A DNA stretch of 64,000 nucleotides from Streptomyces sp. AM 4-1-1. GTDB taxonomy: Bacteria; Actinomycetota; Actinomycetes; Streptomycetales; Streptomycetaceae. Of this stretch, positions 1-8,842 are shown piece after piece. The DNA lies in NCBI RefSeq assembly GCF_029167625.1, contig NZ_CP119145.1, positions 2,294,001-2,358,000 on the forward strand. Direction: 5' to 3'. Position 1 is the first letter of the stretch. Each line of letters opens with the position of its first letter. The translations under genes were made by a program, and so were the position numbers. The notes beneath the pieces were generated by a model. That model was not told the DNA's origin. It made no database searches and worked only from the letters and a program-made list of their open reading frames with translations.

Positions 1-1185
1 GATGGCCGTGCCCGCCGCGACGACCGTCGCGCCCGCGATGATCAGCCACAGGCTGTGGCTGGTGAAGTAACGCACCACGTATCCGGCCGCGATGATCCCC
101 GCGGCCAGGGCCAGGGAGACCTTCGGGCCGTACGAGGCGGAGATCCGCGCCGAGACCGGCGAGAGCGCCACCATGGCCACCCCGCCCGGCAGCAGGCACA
201 GCCCGCTGACGACGAGGGAGGCGCCGAGCCCGTAACCCGTCGCCTTCGGCTCCTGCACCATCTGCGCGGTGACCAGGGAGTTCGCGTAGAAGGCGAACCC
301 GATCAGCAACGCGGCGATGTTCGTCAGCAGGACGGCGGGGCGGGCCGAGATGCGCAGATCGACCATGGGTGACGTGACGCGGAGTTCGTACACGCCCCAG
401 AGCAGCGCCACGACGAGGGCGGCGACGAGCAGGCCGACGGTACGGGGCGAGGTCCAGCCCCAGTCACCGCCCTGGGTGACCGGGAGCAGCAGACAGAGCA
501 GCGCCGCCGCGAGCCCGAGCGCGCCGATCGCGTCGAACCGGCCGCGCGAGCGCAGCGGCGATTCCGGTACGCAGCACAGCACCAGCACGATGTCGAGGAC
601 ACCGATCACGCCCGACACCCAGAACATGGTGTGCCAGTCGAAGTGCTCCACGACCAGGGCGGCGACCGGCAGGCCGACAGCGGCGCCGATGCCGAGCGTC
701 GAACTCATCAGGGCCACGGCGGACAGCACGCGCTCGGGCGGGAGTTCGTCGCGCAGGATGCTGATGCCCAGCGGTACGACGGCGATGGCCGCGCCCTGGA
801 GTGCGCGGCCGGTGATCAGTACGCCGATGTGGGAGCTGACCGCGCACAGTACCGAGCCCACGACCAGCACGCCGAGGGACGCGACGAGCACCCGTCGCTT
901 GCCGTACATGTCACCGACCCGGCCGAGCACGGGGGTGAAGACGGCGCCCGTGAGGAGGGTGACGGTGACCAGCCAGCTGGCGGCGGTCGGGGTGGAGCCG
1001 GTGAGGGCGGGGATGTGCGGGAGCAGCGGGACGACGATCGTCTGCATGACGGCGACGACGACCCCGCAGAAGGCGAGCACGCCCACCGCGTAACGGGGGT
1101 GCGCCGGGTGGACGACCGGCTCGGGGGCGGCGGCGGGATCGGCGGGGAGGGCGGGTTCGGCCGGGCCTGGTATGTCTGCGGGCAT
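1..1185 (-). CDS. MFS drug-efflux-type transporter (3' end beyond window)
   Basis: Reading from ATG at 1185 the frame stays open to base 1, giving 395 codons without a stop; the C terminus lies outside the window. After a ~30-residue Pro/Ala-rich tail come regularly spaced hydrophobic helices. The loop GRVGDMYGKRR after TM2 is the MFS motif A region, and the TM4-5 part (GRALQGAAIAVVPLGISILRD) fits drug:H+ antiporters of the DHA type. A GGAG stands 5-8 bases before the ATG. Substrate cannot be told. A 12- or 14-helix antiporter is equally possible because the end is missing. Confidence 0.85.
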   Translation of the reverse strand, partial: MPADIPGPAEPALPADPAAAPEPVVHPAHPRYAVGVLAFCGVVVAVMQTIVVPLLPHIPALTGSTPTAASWLVTVTLLTGAVFTPVLGRVGDMYGKRRVLVASLGVLVVGSVLCAVSSHIGVLITGRALQGAAIAVVPLGISILRDELPPERVLSAVALMSSTLGIGAAVGLPVAALVVEHFDWHTMFWVSGVIGVLDIVLVLCCVPESPLRSRGRFDAIGALGLAAALLCLLLPVTQGGDWGWTSPRTVGLLVAALVVALLWGVYELRVTSPMVDLRISARPAVLLTNIAALLIGFAFYANSLVTAQMVQEPKATGYGLGASLVVSGLCLLPGGVAMVALSPVSARISASYGPKVSLALAAGIIAAGYVVRYFTSHSLWLIIAGATVVAAGTAI

Positions 1186-1572
1186 GGTTCTCCGTACGGT
1201 GCTCGACGGCTGGGCGGACGGCGGACGCGGAGGTGCGGCAACGGAAGCGGGTGGGGGCGGACGGCGGGTGGGGGCGGACGGCGGGTGGGGGCAGGGCCGG
1301 GGCTGGGCAGGACGGAGCTGGATCGGGGGCCGGGACCTGCGATCGTGCGGAAGCAGATGCAGGCGGGTGCAGGCGGGTGGAGGGCAGCGGACACGGGGGT
1401 GCACATGTGTTCACCGTCAGGGTAAACGCTTGTGCACCCCTTCGGTGTCCGACTGGGGTGGGCGGGGGAAGGGGGGCCGATGCGCCGCGTTAGCCTCGAA
1501 GGCGCAGAGCCCCGACAGCGGGACTCGGCAACGGGCCCGACAGCGGGACCGGACGACGAGAAGGTGGCGGCA

Positions 1573-1884
1573 GTGGCAACGATGGCGAACGTTCCGGCGG
1601 CGGCGGTGGCGGCGACCGGACTGGTTGGTGGTTACGGGGTCGCCCGGTGGACCGGGAAGCGCCCGTTGGGCGGGGTCGCGCTCGCGGCGGCGGGCACCGC
1701 GGCCGCGTACCAGTGGCAGCGACAGGCCGGACCCCGCGCGGCCGTCGGGCTGACCGTCGCCTATGTCGCCGCGTTCGCCGGATCGCACCCGCTGGCCAAG
1801 AAGGTCGGCGCCTGGCCGGCCGTCTTCGCGGTGGCGGGCGGCGTGGCAGCCGCGTCCTGGGCGGTCACCCGCCGCGCCGCCTGA
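1573..1884 (+). CDS. Small hydrophobic membrane protein
   Basis: About 103 residues, rich in Ala, Gly and Val, with three or four short hydrophobic segments and basic ends (C terminus TRRAA). No family recognised. The frame is open further upstream, to 1432, but that part is Arg/Pro-rich and unlike a protein start. GTG at 1573 follows an AGGTGG, and an ATG three codons later (1582) is an alternative. It is divergent from the MFS gene. A membrane role is inferred from composition only. Confidence 0.6.
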   Translation: MATMANVPAAAVAATGLVGGYGVARWTGKRPLGGVALAAAGTAAAYQWQRQAGPRAAVGLTVAYVAAFAGSHPLAKKVGAWPAVFAVAGGVAAASWAVTRRAA

Positions 1885-2235
1885 ACACGGGCCGGGGGCC
1901 GGGGCCGGGGCCCGGGGTCAGGGGTCAGGGGTCAGGGGTAGTCGTCCGCGTCACCGCGTGGCGGCCGAGCCGGGCCGGTGACCGTACGGAGTCCGGGCCG
2001 AACGGAGTCCATGGAGCGCACGGAGTCCGGAAGCCGAACGGAATCCGGAGACCGGGCGGAGTCCGGCGGCCGAGCGGAACCCGGGCCGGGCGGAACCCGG
2101 AGGCCGGGCGGTACGGGAGTGGTACGCCCCCGGGGAGGAGTGCGAACCCCGGGGGCCGGGCGGTACGGAAGAGCCGGTGGCCGAGCGCTACGAACCCCAC
2201 GGGCGAGCGGTACGGGCCCCGGGGAGCCGGGGCCG
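1885..2235. repeat. GC-rich intergenic repeat stretch
   Basis: No gene seen. Three exact copies of GGGGTCA plus a partial fourth lie at 1914-1940. Many degenerate copies of a CGGAGTCCGG / CGGAACCCGG-type decamer then run from about 1983 to 2200. It lies between the 3' ends of two convergent genes. Confidence 0.7.
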
Positions 2236-3669
2236 TTACCCGCCCAGCGCCCGCGACACCGTGTAGATCACCAGCCCGGCCAGCGCGCCCACCACCGTGC
2301 CGTTGATCCGGATGAACTGGAGATCGCGGCCGATGTGCGCCTCGATCTTCTTCGACGTGTGCTCGGCGTCCCAGCCCGCGACCGTGTCGCTGATCAGCGA
2401 GGTGATCTCGGCGCGGTACGTCGTGACGACGTACACCGCCGCGTCCTCCAGCCAGCCCTCCAGCTTCGCCCGCAGCCGCTCGTCCTTCGCCAGCCGCGTA
2501 CCCAGCGACATCAGCGACGCGCGTGCCCGCAGTCGCAGTTCGCTCTGCTCGTCCTCGGCAGCCGCGATGACCATCGCGCGCACGGACGACCAGGCCGACG
2601 CGATGACGTCCTGGACCTCGCCGCGCCCCAGGATCTCCGACTTCAGCCGTTCCACCCTGGCCCGGGTGTCCGAGTCGGTCTGGAGGTCGGCCGCGAAGTC
2701 CCGCAGGAAGGTGTCGATCGCACCGCGCGCCGGATGGCCCGGCATGTCGCGCATCTCCGTAATGAAGCGCAGCAGTTCCTTGTAGACGCGGTCGCCGATC
2801 CGCTTGTCTACGAAGCGCGGTGTCCAGCCGGGGGCACCGCCCTGCACCGCGTCCATCACGGAGTCGCCGTGCTCCACCAGCCAGTCGTGGGCACGTACGC
2901 ACACCAGGTCCACGACCTTGCGGTGACCGCCGTCCTCGACGACCTTCTCCAGCATCTTCCCCACGCCGGGCCCGACCTCCACCGAGCCCGCCCGCCGGGT
3001 GATCGCCTCCCCGACCACGGCCTGGACGTCCGCGTCCCGCAGCACGGTGAGCGCACCGCGCAGGGCGGTCGCCAGCTCAGCGGTGACCCGGTCCGCGTGG
3101 GCCGGCTCCGCCAGCCACGAGCCCAGCCTGGCCCCGATACCGAGCGCGTGAATCCTGTCCCGGACGACGTCCCCGGAGAGGAAGTTCTCCCCCACGAACG
3201 AGCCGAGCGAAGCACCCAGCTGGTCCTTCTTGGTGGGGATGATGGCTGTGTGCGGGATGGGCAGCCCGAGCGGGCGCCGGAAGAGCGCCGTGACGGCGAA
3301 CCAGTCGGCCAGCGCGCCCACCATGCCCGCCTCGGCCGCCGCCGCGACATAGCCCGGCCAGCCACCCACGCCCGAGTTCTTCGCCCAGGTGGCAAGGGTG
3401 TACACGACCGCGACGAACAGGAGGAGACCGGTGGCGGTGATCTTCATCCGCCGCACGCCACGGCGCTTCTCCTCGTCGGCCTCGGTGAACGCGAAGGAGG
3501 CGAGCGGGGACTCCCGGGGCTTCGCCGGTTTCCCGAACGCGTCCGGTCTCCCCGACGCCCCCGGTTCCCCCGGTCCGTCGGGATTCCTCGGCGCCCCTGA
3601 TCCGCCCGGCGTCCCTGGTCCGTCCGGTCTCCCCGGCTCCTCCGGTTTCCCGGCTCCGTTCCGTGCCAT
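2236..3669 (-). CDS. DUF445 family membrane protein
   Basis: 477 residues. The body from about residue 75 matches the DUF445 (YjiN-like) pattern: an N-terminal membrane helix (ITATGLLLFVAVVYTLAT), a region around ADWFAVTALFRRPLGLPIPH typical of the family, a long helical middle, and a C-terminal membrane helix (VVGALAGLVIYTVSRALGG). The function of the family is not established. Start ATG 3669 is chosen because GGAG lies 9 bases upstream; the frame continues to 3720. Residues ~5-60 are an unusual Gly-Pro-rich collagen-like tail (GPGTPGGSGAPRNPDGPGE) encoded by degenerate short repeats. Confidence 0.85.
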   Translation of the reverse strand: MARNGAGKPEEPGRPDGPGTPGGSGAPRNPDGPGEPGASGRPDAFGKPAKPRESPLASFAFTEADEEKRRGVRRMKITATGLLLFVAVVYTLATWAKNSGVGGWPGYVAAAAEAGMVGALADWFAVTALFRRPLGLPIPHTAIIPTKKDQLGASLGSFVGENFLSGDVVRDRIHALGIGARLGSWLAEPAHADRVTAELATALRGALTVLRDADVQAVVGEAITRRAGSVEVGPGVGKMLEKVVEDGGHRKVVDLVCVRAHDWLVEHGDSVMDAVQGGAPGWTPRFVDKRIGDRVYKELLRFITEMRDMPGHPARGAIDTFLRDFAADLQTDSDTRARVERLKSEILGRGEVQDVIASAWSSVRAMVIAAAEDEQSELRLRARASLMSLGTRLAKDERLRAKLEGWLEDAAVYVVTTYRAEITSLISDTVAGWDAEHTSKKIEAHIGRDLQFIRINGTVVGALAGLVIYTVSRALGG

Positions 3670-3784
3670 TCGTATCCGCTCCGCCCGTCTGCGTACACAT
3701 CGCCCCGCGACCGTACGCATTGTCCCTGCCCGATCTACTCCCGGGCAGCGCGTCGAGTTCCCGCGCTCCGTCGCGTCATGCGCC

Positions 3785-3853
3785 CGGGGCCGATCACACG
3801 GACGGTCCGGGGCCGATCACACGGACGGTCCGGGGCCGATCACACGGACGGTC
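3785..3853. repeat. 23-bp tandem repeat, three copies
   Basis: Three exact tandem copies of a 23-bp unit starting CGGGGCCGATCACACGG (3785-3807, 3808-3830, 3831-3853), between the DUF445 gene start and the end of the DUF1707 gene. Each copy contains CCGATCACACGG. The unit could be a repeated binding site upstream of the DUF445 gene or simple slippage. Confidence 0.9.
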
Positions 3854-3896
3854 CGGCGCGGGCGACGCCGTCACGGCCGGGGGGGTCGGCCGGGCC

Positions 3897-4676
3897 CTAA
3901 CGGTCCGTATTGGAGCCCGGCTCCGTACCGGAATCCGACTTCCCCAGCTCTCCCCGTGCCCGTTCCCGTTCCCGTTCCCGCAGCTCCCGCTGTTCCCGCT
4001 CCTCCTGCTGGTCCCTCTCCCGCTCCCGCAGCTCCCGCAGCCGTCGCTTCTCGGCCTTCGACTGCTTGCGCTCGACCCCGACCCCGCCCATCAGCGCGAA
4101 TCCGGTGATCCGCACCCTCGGCGCGTCCGGGGCCGGATCGCCCTCGCCCGACGCGGAGTCACCGAATCCGCCCATCAGGCCGAAACCGCTGACCTCGACG
4201 TTCAGCTGGGGCGGCACCGTCACATGGATGCCACCCATGATCGTGACGCACCGGACGACGATCTCGCGGTCCTCGAACCGGGCGTCCCGGAGGTCGATCT
4301 CCCCGCCGCCCCACATCGCGAACGCGGTGAACTTCCTGGCCACCGTCCACTTGCCCTTGCGGCCGAACCCGCCCCAGAACGCCACGGCACCCGTCGAGGT
4401 GGCGGGCCCGCCGATCCGGTCCGCCCAGCCCGTACCCGTACCGGTCGACGCGGGCGAGGAACCGCCACTCAGCGTCACCGGAGCGGCGCCCGGAGCCGGA
4501 AGGTCACGCACCAGTGGTACCAACTCCCCGTGCGTACGCGCCTTGTAGGCGGCATCGAGGCGCTGCTCGAACTCCTCCATCTCCAGCCGTCCTTCGGCCA
4601 CCGCCTCGCGCAGCGTCTCGGCGATCCGTTCGCGTTCGGCGTCGGAGGCACGCATGTCCGGAAGTTCGTTCGTCAT
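3897..4676 (-). CDS. DUF1707 (SHOCT-like) domain protein
   Basis: 259 residues. Residues ~7-60 form a DUF1707 domain (MRASDAERERIAETLREA, then EFEQRLDAAYKARTHGEL), common at the N terminus of actinobacterial membrane or regulatory proteins. The middle (AVAFWGGFGRKGKWTVARK and repeated FGLMGGFG / FALMGGVG) resembles the LiaF/cell-wall-active antibiotic response C-terminal domain. The last ~50 residues are a highly charged Arg/Glu coiled coil. No membrane helix is seen, so it is probably cytosolic. Role unproven; such proteins often modulate envelope stress responses. Confidence 0.8.
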   Translation of the reverse strand: MTNELPDMRASDAERERIAETLREAVAEGRLEMEEFEQRLDAAYKARTHGELVPLVRDLPAPGAAPVTLSGGSSPASTGTGTGWADRIGGPATSTGAVAFWGGFGRKGKWTVARKFTAFAMWGGGEIDLRDARFEDREIVVRCVTIMGGIHVTVPPQLNVEVSGFGLMGGFGDSASGEGDPAPDAPRVRITGFALMGGVGVERKQSKAEKRRLRELRERERDQQEEREQRELRERERERARGELGKSDSGTEPGSNTDR

Positions 4677-4752
4677 GCGGTGAAGCCTATTGAAAGCCGA
4701 CGCCCCGTCCTATCTCCCGCCCACCGGAGGCCGACCGACAGCCCGAGGCCGA

Positions 4753-5442
4753 TCACAACCCGGCGCCGGAGGCCGACTCGTACATCCTCGCGATCACGGC
4801 CTCGATGTCCGGCTCCCGGACCGACAGATCGACCAGCGGATAGTCCGCCGCGATCCGTGCCACCAGCGGCGCCGCCGAATCCGCAGCCGGGAAGGCCAGC
4901 CACTGCCTGGGTCCCTCCACCTTCACCGTACGGACCGAGGGCGCCGACTCCAGGCGGATCGGCGGGAGTTCGCGTTCCAGGTCGACCACCAGGGTGCGTT
5001 CGCTCTCGCCCAATTCGTGCAGCCCGGCCAGCGCGCCGTCGTACATCAGACGCCCGTGATCGATGACCATCACCCGCTTGCAGAGCTGCTCGATGTCGGT
5101 CAGATCGTGCGTGGTGAGCAGCACGGTCGTCGAGTGTTCCGCGTTCAGGTCCCGCAGGAACTCACGCACCTTGGCCTTGGAGATCACATCGAGTCCGATG
5201 GTCGGCTCGTCGAGGTACAGCACCTCGGGATCGTGCAGCAGCGCCGCCGCGATGTCACCGCGCATCCGCTGGCCGAGCGAGAGTTGGCGTACGGGCACGT
5301 CCAACAGCTCGCTCAGGTCGAGGAGTTCGACACACCGGTCAAGGTTCTCCCGGAACCGGCGGTCCGGCACCCGGTACATCCGGTGCACCAGTCGGTACGA
5401 ATCGCGCAGCGGCAGGTCCCACCACAGAGTCGTCCGTTGTCC
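4753..5442 (-). pseudogene. 3' half of ABC-2 transporter ATPase, split by element
   Basis: Encodes the C-terminal ~228 residues of an ABC ATPase: signature LSLGQRMRGDIAAALL, Walker B and D-loop VLYLDEPTIGLD, and H-loop LTTHDLTD. It begins at the Q-loop (GQRTTLWWDLP). The matching 5' half with the Walker A is at 23767-24080. An upstream TTG at 5457 inside the element keeps the frame open but has no ribosome site, so this half is probably silent. Rejoining the halves gives a normal ~333-residue ATPase. Confidence 0.92.
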
Positions 5443-5452
5443 GCAGCAGTAT
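5432..5452. other. attL of the integrative element
   Basis: The host ATPase frame ends at 5441-5442 (CC) and element sequence GCAGCAGTA begins. Combined with attR this reconstructs attP as a near-palindrome, TAGTGCTGC-CC-GCAGCAGTA, with a non-palindromic CC centre, as expected for a large serine recombinase. The host arm is CGTCCGTTGT. Confidence 0.85.
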
Positions 5453-5487
5453 TGCAAAGGATGTGATCAATGTTACAATAAGTAACA
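5452..5487 (+). promoter_or_regulatory. Integrase promoter with overlapping palindromic operator
   Basis: TTGCAA (5452-5457), 16-bp spacer, TACAAT (5474-5479). The palindrome TGTTAC-AATAA-GTAACA (5471-5487) covers the -10 and start region. The -35 lies inside the attP arm, so integrase binding could also affect its own transcription. Confidence 0.7.
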
Positions 5488-5499
5488 GGAGATCACGCA

Positions 5500-7077
5500 G
5501 TGCAATCACAACCGAACATCATTGAGCGCGTCCAACGGGGCGACTTGACCGGCCTTCACATCGCCGGATTGGTTCGGCTCTCCTTCGAAACCCACCCTGA
5601 CCGTGAAACGTCCGGTCCTCCGATGACCGGTGGGGACATCAACAACCGCGACGAACAAGAGGCGTTCTGTCGCAGGTACGTCGAGTCGCGCGGCGGAACG
5701 TACGTCGGCACCTATGACGAGCCCGACACCTCGGCGTGGAAGAAGAAGCGCATCAAGCAGGAGGACGGGAGCTACATCTACCGCGTCATCCGTCCCGTAT
5801 TTGAAGGGATGCTCAGTGACCTCAAGAAGGGGTCTACTGAGTCGGCGCACTTCACCCCGGCCGATGGGTTCGACAAGACCACGGCTGTTGACGGCTCGGT
5901 CGTCTACGACATCGACCGCCTCACCCGCGACCACCGTCACCTTGAAGACGCGATCGAGGTAGTGCAGTACTACCACCGTCCCATCCTCGACATCCGAGGT
6001 TCGCTCGACCTACTGACCGACAACGGTCGGTCTGCGGCGCGCTACGTCTTGAACGCCCGCGCCAGCTCCTCAACCGACACGTCGCGCCGGTTGAGGGATA
6101 GCCATCTTTCACGCGCCATGCGGGGCATCCCCGTAGGCGGCAACCGCGCGTTCGGATGGGCGGAAGACAAGCGCACCATCGTTCCGCGCGAAGCTTGGCA
6201 GATCCGAGCAGCGGCAAGGTTGCTGCTGGCCGGCGTGAAGGCGACCACCATCATCCGGAAGTGGAACAAAGCTGGAAAGCTCACCACTAAGGGCAACCCG
6301 TGGCGTCGTAGGACGTTCGTCCTCATGATGACGTCACCCCGCCTGGTCGGGTATCGGGTCTATGGCCCGATGGATCAGCCGCACCACACGCGCTACCTCA
6401 CCGACGACCAAGGAAACCCGGTCAAGGGTCAGTACGAGGCCATCTTGGACGAGCACACCTGGCACTCCGTCGTCGCCATTCTCGCTGGCCCCGATCGTCC
6501 CGAAGGTCACGCCAACCTCGGCAAGTTGGTGTACATGCTCAGCCGCATCATGCGGTGTGGAAACTGCGGTATCAAAATCTCAGGGGGTTCCAAGGGTGGA
6601 GGAAAATTCGACTACGCCTGTAGGGCCAATGACGGTGGGTGCGGGAAGTCAAGCGGGGCGGGGCTCGCCATTGATGCCATCGTCACAAAGCTCATCCTCG
6701 CTCGCTTGGAGGAGCAGCACGTAGAGGTCAAGTCCCAACCGTGGCCCAAGACCGAAGAGCTCGCCACACTCAACGTCAAAAAGGCGAACTTGTTGGCGCA
6801 GTTCAAAGAAAACCCGGACATGGGTTCTCACATTTGGCCGGAGGTACGGAAGAAGGAAGCGGCTATTGCTGTACTCGTCAAGGAGCGAGCAGCCTACGCC
6901 AAGAAGAACGCAAAGCCGAAGTCGTCCAACATGGTCGAGATGTGGCCTGATCTAGAAGTCGAACAAAAGAACGCCATCGCGGCAGAAATGTTCGAAACAA
7001 TCATCCTGCATCCTGCCAGCAAGGGAAGCAATAGGTTTAACCCTGAGCGTCTACAGGTGGTGTGGCGCCAAGAATAG
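5500..7077 (+). CDS. int: Large serine integrase (site-specific recombinase)
   Basis: 525 residues. The N-terminal resolvase domain has the catalytic Ser at ~28 in GLVRLSFETHPD and the conserved DRLTR arginines at ~138-142. A recombinase domain follows (AMRGIPVGGNRAFGW, ~209-223), then a zinc ribbon with MRCGNC (~350) and YACRANDGGCGK (~371-382), then a charged coiled-coil C terminus. This order is typical of phiC31-type integrases, though the protein is a little short. Start GTG 5500 has AGGAG 8 bases upstream. It should join attP to the ATPase-gene attB. The directionality factor for excision is not evident. Confidence 0.95.
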   Translation: MQSQPNIIERVQRGDLTGLHIAGLVRLSFETHPDRETSGPPMTGGDINNRDEQEAFCRRYVESRGGTYVGTYDEPDTSAWKKKRIKQEDGSYIYRVIRPVFEGMLSDLKKGSTESAHFTPADGFDKTTAVDGSVVYDIDRLTRDHRHLEDAIEVVQYYHRPILDIRGSLDLLTDNGRSAARYVLNARASSSTDTSRRLRDSHLSRAMRGIPVGGNRAFGWAEDKRTIVPREAWQIRAAARLLLAGVKATTIIRKWNKAGKLTTKGNPWRRRTFVLMMTSPRLVGYRVYGPMDQPHHTRYLTDDQGNPVKGQYEAILDEHTWHSVVAILAGPDRPEGHANLGKLVYMLSRIMRCGNCGIKISGGSKGGGKFDYACRANDGGCGKSSGAGLAIDAIVTKLILARLEEQHVEVKSQPWPKTEELATLNVKKANLLAQFKENPDMGSHIWPEVRKKEAAIAVLVKERAAYAKKNAKPKSSNMVEMWPDLEVEQKNAIAAEMFETIILHPASKGSNRFNPERLQVVWRQE

Positions 7078-7382
7078 CGGCAATACGTTCAAGTTGAGTG
7101 GGTCGAAGTTCAGGGGCATTTCGCAACTGAGCTTCGACCCATTTTTGTTCCGCAACCTCGGATGCCGAGTGCGGTTTCGCTTTTGCCGCCGCCTTGAGTT
7201 GTCGTACTTCCATAAATCGTTTCTCCGCTTACATTTCCCATTGTACTCCATCATCTATTCTCTGCGTTCGTTTCGGTGTTGTAGTTCGGACAAACTCTAT
7301 GGAATCATTCTTATGGGTAATGCATAATAAGTGTAGGGCCAAAAACAATCAGGCCCGGACCTACCCAACCAGTGGAGCAGAA
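7078..7382. other. Intergenic stretch without a convincing gene
   Basis: AT-rich interval after the integrase gene. Short open frames on both strands lack ribosome sites. A CATAAT at 7323-7328 could be a -10 for the 108-residue gene, but no good -35 is present. Confidence 0.5.
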
Positions 7383-7709
7383 ATGGCAATCGTGAGCCAG
7401 AAGGTCTCTGACCTTTCCGGTAAGCAGGGCGACGACAAGCAGTTTGCTTCGGTCGTCGTTCGGCAACACCCGGACATCGACCAGCCGAAGGCGCTGGACG
7501 TGCTCGTGCCGGAACTCAAGCAGTTCAACGACATCAGCGCGGACCTGGTGATCCTGGAGGTCACCATGCCCAACGGCGCCAAGCAGGACGTGTACGTACC
7601 CCTGGAGGAGTTCAACAAGGCTGCGCCCAACATGGGCGAAGTTCTCAAGAACGCTCGGGGCACGCGCGGTCGCGTTCCTGGTACTCGTGTCGGCAACGGC
7701 AACGGGTAG
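7383..7709 (+). CDS. Hypothetical 108-residue protein
   Basis: Begins MAIVSQKVSDLSGKQGDDKQ with GGAG 8 bases upstream; the frame is open from 7194 but the earlier part lacks a ribosome site and looks non-coding. The mid part (DISADLVILEVTMPNG) alternates like beta strands. The tail is Arg/Gly-rich (ARGTRGRVPGTRVGNGNG), suggesting nucleic-acid contact. A strong terminator follows directly. It may be an accessory factor of the integrase unit, including a candidate directionality factor, but this is positional inference only. Confidence 0.65.
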   Translation: MAIVSQKVSDLSGKQGDDKQFASVVVRQHPDIDQPKALDVLVPELKQFNDISADLVILEVTMPNGAKQDVYVPLEEFNKAAPNMGEVLKNARGTRGRVPGTRVGNGNG

Positions 7710-7755
7710 CCCCTAACTCCGCCTCCCGCCACCGCTCCCGGCGGTTGAGGCGGAA

Positions 7756-7800
7756 ATCCCGCTCCGATGACTTGAAGGTCGTCGGAGCGGGATCTTTCAT
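7756..7800 (+). terminator. Intrinsic terminator
   Basis: 16-bp stem (7756-7771 with 7778-7793, one G-T pair), 6-base loop, followed by CTTTCATTTCC. Ends the 108-residue gene transcript. Confidence 0.85.
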
Positions 7801-7821
7801 TTCCACCTAAAAACAACAGCA

Positions 7822-7850
7822 TTGCACCAAAGTCCATTAATTGTTATAAA
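7822..7850 (+). promoter_or_regulatory. Promoter giving probably leaderless Nudix mRNA
   Basis: TTGCAC (7822-7827), 17-bp spacer, TATAAA (7845-7850). The ATG of the Nudix gene is at 7858, 7 bases after the -10, exactly where transcription should begin; no Shine-Dalgarno is present. Confidence 0.7.
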
Positions 7851-7857
7851 TAAGTAC

Positions 7858-8397
7858 ATGGAAAAATGGAAAAGAAGCGAGCCGACGACAGTGCACAAAG
7901 TCGGATGGCGAGAAGTAGTCACTAAGACCTACTTGATGCCAAACGGCCAAAGAGCCGCCTTCGATACCTTCGGGCCGGAGGGACAACAGTTCGTTGCCGT
8001 GATCGGGCTGACACTCTCGAAAAAGGTGATCATAGCTCGACAGTTCCGCGTAGGCCCCGAAAAAGTCATGGACGAACTTCCCGGCGGATTCGTCGATGAA
8101 GGGGAGGGGCTAGAAATAGCCGCCCGTAGAGAGTTCCAAGAAGAGACAGGCTACGCGGCAGGCGCAATGACATACCTCGGTGGCTACAACAAAGACACCT
8201 ACATGAACGGCATATGGCATGTCTACCTCGCCACTGACTGCACATCTAACGGTGAGCAAGAGCTTGAGGACGAGGAGCACATAGAGATCGTTCTCATCAC
8301 CATTAAGGAGCTGATCTCTAACGCCAAGTCAAATAACATGACGGACGCCATAGCCGTCCTGAAGGCGTACGACCATCTTCAAGAACTCGACCAGTAA
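7858..8397 (+). CDS. Nudix hydrolase (ADP-ribose pyrophosphatase-like)
   Basis: 179 residues with a complete Nudix box (GX5EX7REUXEEXGU) at about 77-99: GFVDEGE then REFQEETGY, so the metal-binding glutamates are intact. An upstream LPGG turn and the overall length resemble ADP-ribose/NUDT5-type hydrolases, which split nucleoside diphosphate derivatives, though substrate cannot be read from sequence. ATG 7858 is preferred over an in-frame codon at 7822 because the promoter runs through that segment. Its own promoter and terminator make it a stand-alone unit. It may be a cargo or defence gene of the element. Confidence 0.88.
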   Translation: MEKWKRSEPTTVHKVGWREVVTKTYLMPNGQRAAFDTFGPEGQQFVAVIGLTLSKKVIIARQFRVGPEKVMDELPGGFVDEGEGLEIAARREFQEETGYAAGAMTYLGGYNKDTYMNGIWHVYLATDCTSNGEQELEDEEHIEIVLITIKELISNAKSNNMTDAIAVLKAYDHLQELDQ

Positions 8398-8417
8398 TCT
8401 TCTCACCACCCATCCAT

Positions 8418-8441
8418 GCGGCTCACAAGAGCCGCTTTTTC
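8418..8441 (+). terminator. Intrinsic terminator after Nudix gene
   Basis: Stem GCGGCT / AGCCGC with a 6-base loop, followed by TTTTT (8436-8440). Confidence 0.85.
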
Positions 8442-8842
8442 TATCAGTGCCAAGGCGCAGAGCGCGCGTCCATAGCAAGCAAGCGCCCATGACTATATCG
8501 ATACCGCAGTCACCCTTAAAACAACCACACCCAGTCGACGCCGGCGGGCGGGTGCAAAAGCGGAGCTACCAAGCCGATCTCGCGAAACGCTTATCAGGTC
8601 ATAACCTACTGCTCTCGGCAAGAGGGTTGCAAACTGGCAAGTATGTGACATAGCTAGCACACTATAATTCGGCAGCTTCGCCATGGTGGACTCGGCCTGT
8701 CAACGCGGTAAAGATCATTCCATAGGCTCAAACACTCTGGACATCGGCTGTAGCCCGTGGTCTAGCTACTTCCTACCCCTGTGTACTGGTTATGAGGGTC
8801 GCAAAACATAGATTGTGCGACACAAAATCGATTCTGAGTGCT
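8442..8842. other. 400-bp interval between convergent genes
   Basis: Holds no convincing gene. A perfect TATAAT hexamer lies at 8663-8668 without a clear -35, and the sequence around 8650-8662 is rich in GCTAGC-type palindromes. A short frame at 8447-8653 has no ribosome site or recognisable content. Confidence 0.45.

Noticed and set aside
7094..7327. 77-codon frame after the integrase
   Set aside because: No ribosome site and unnatural aromatic/Arg-rich composition.
8447..8653. 68-codon plus-strand frame in the gap after the Nudix gene
   Set aside because: No ribosome site, poor start, and no domain; the region looks non-coding.
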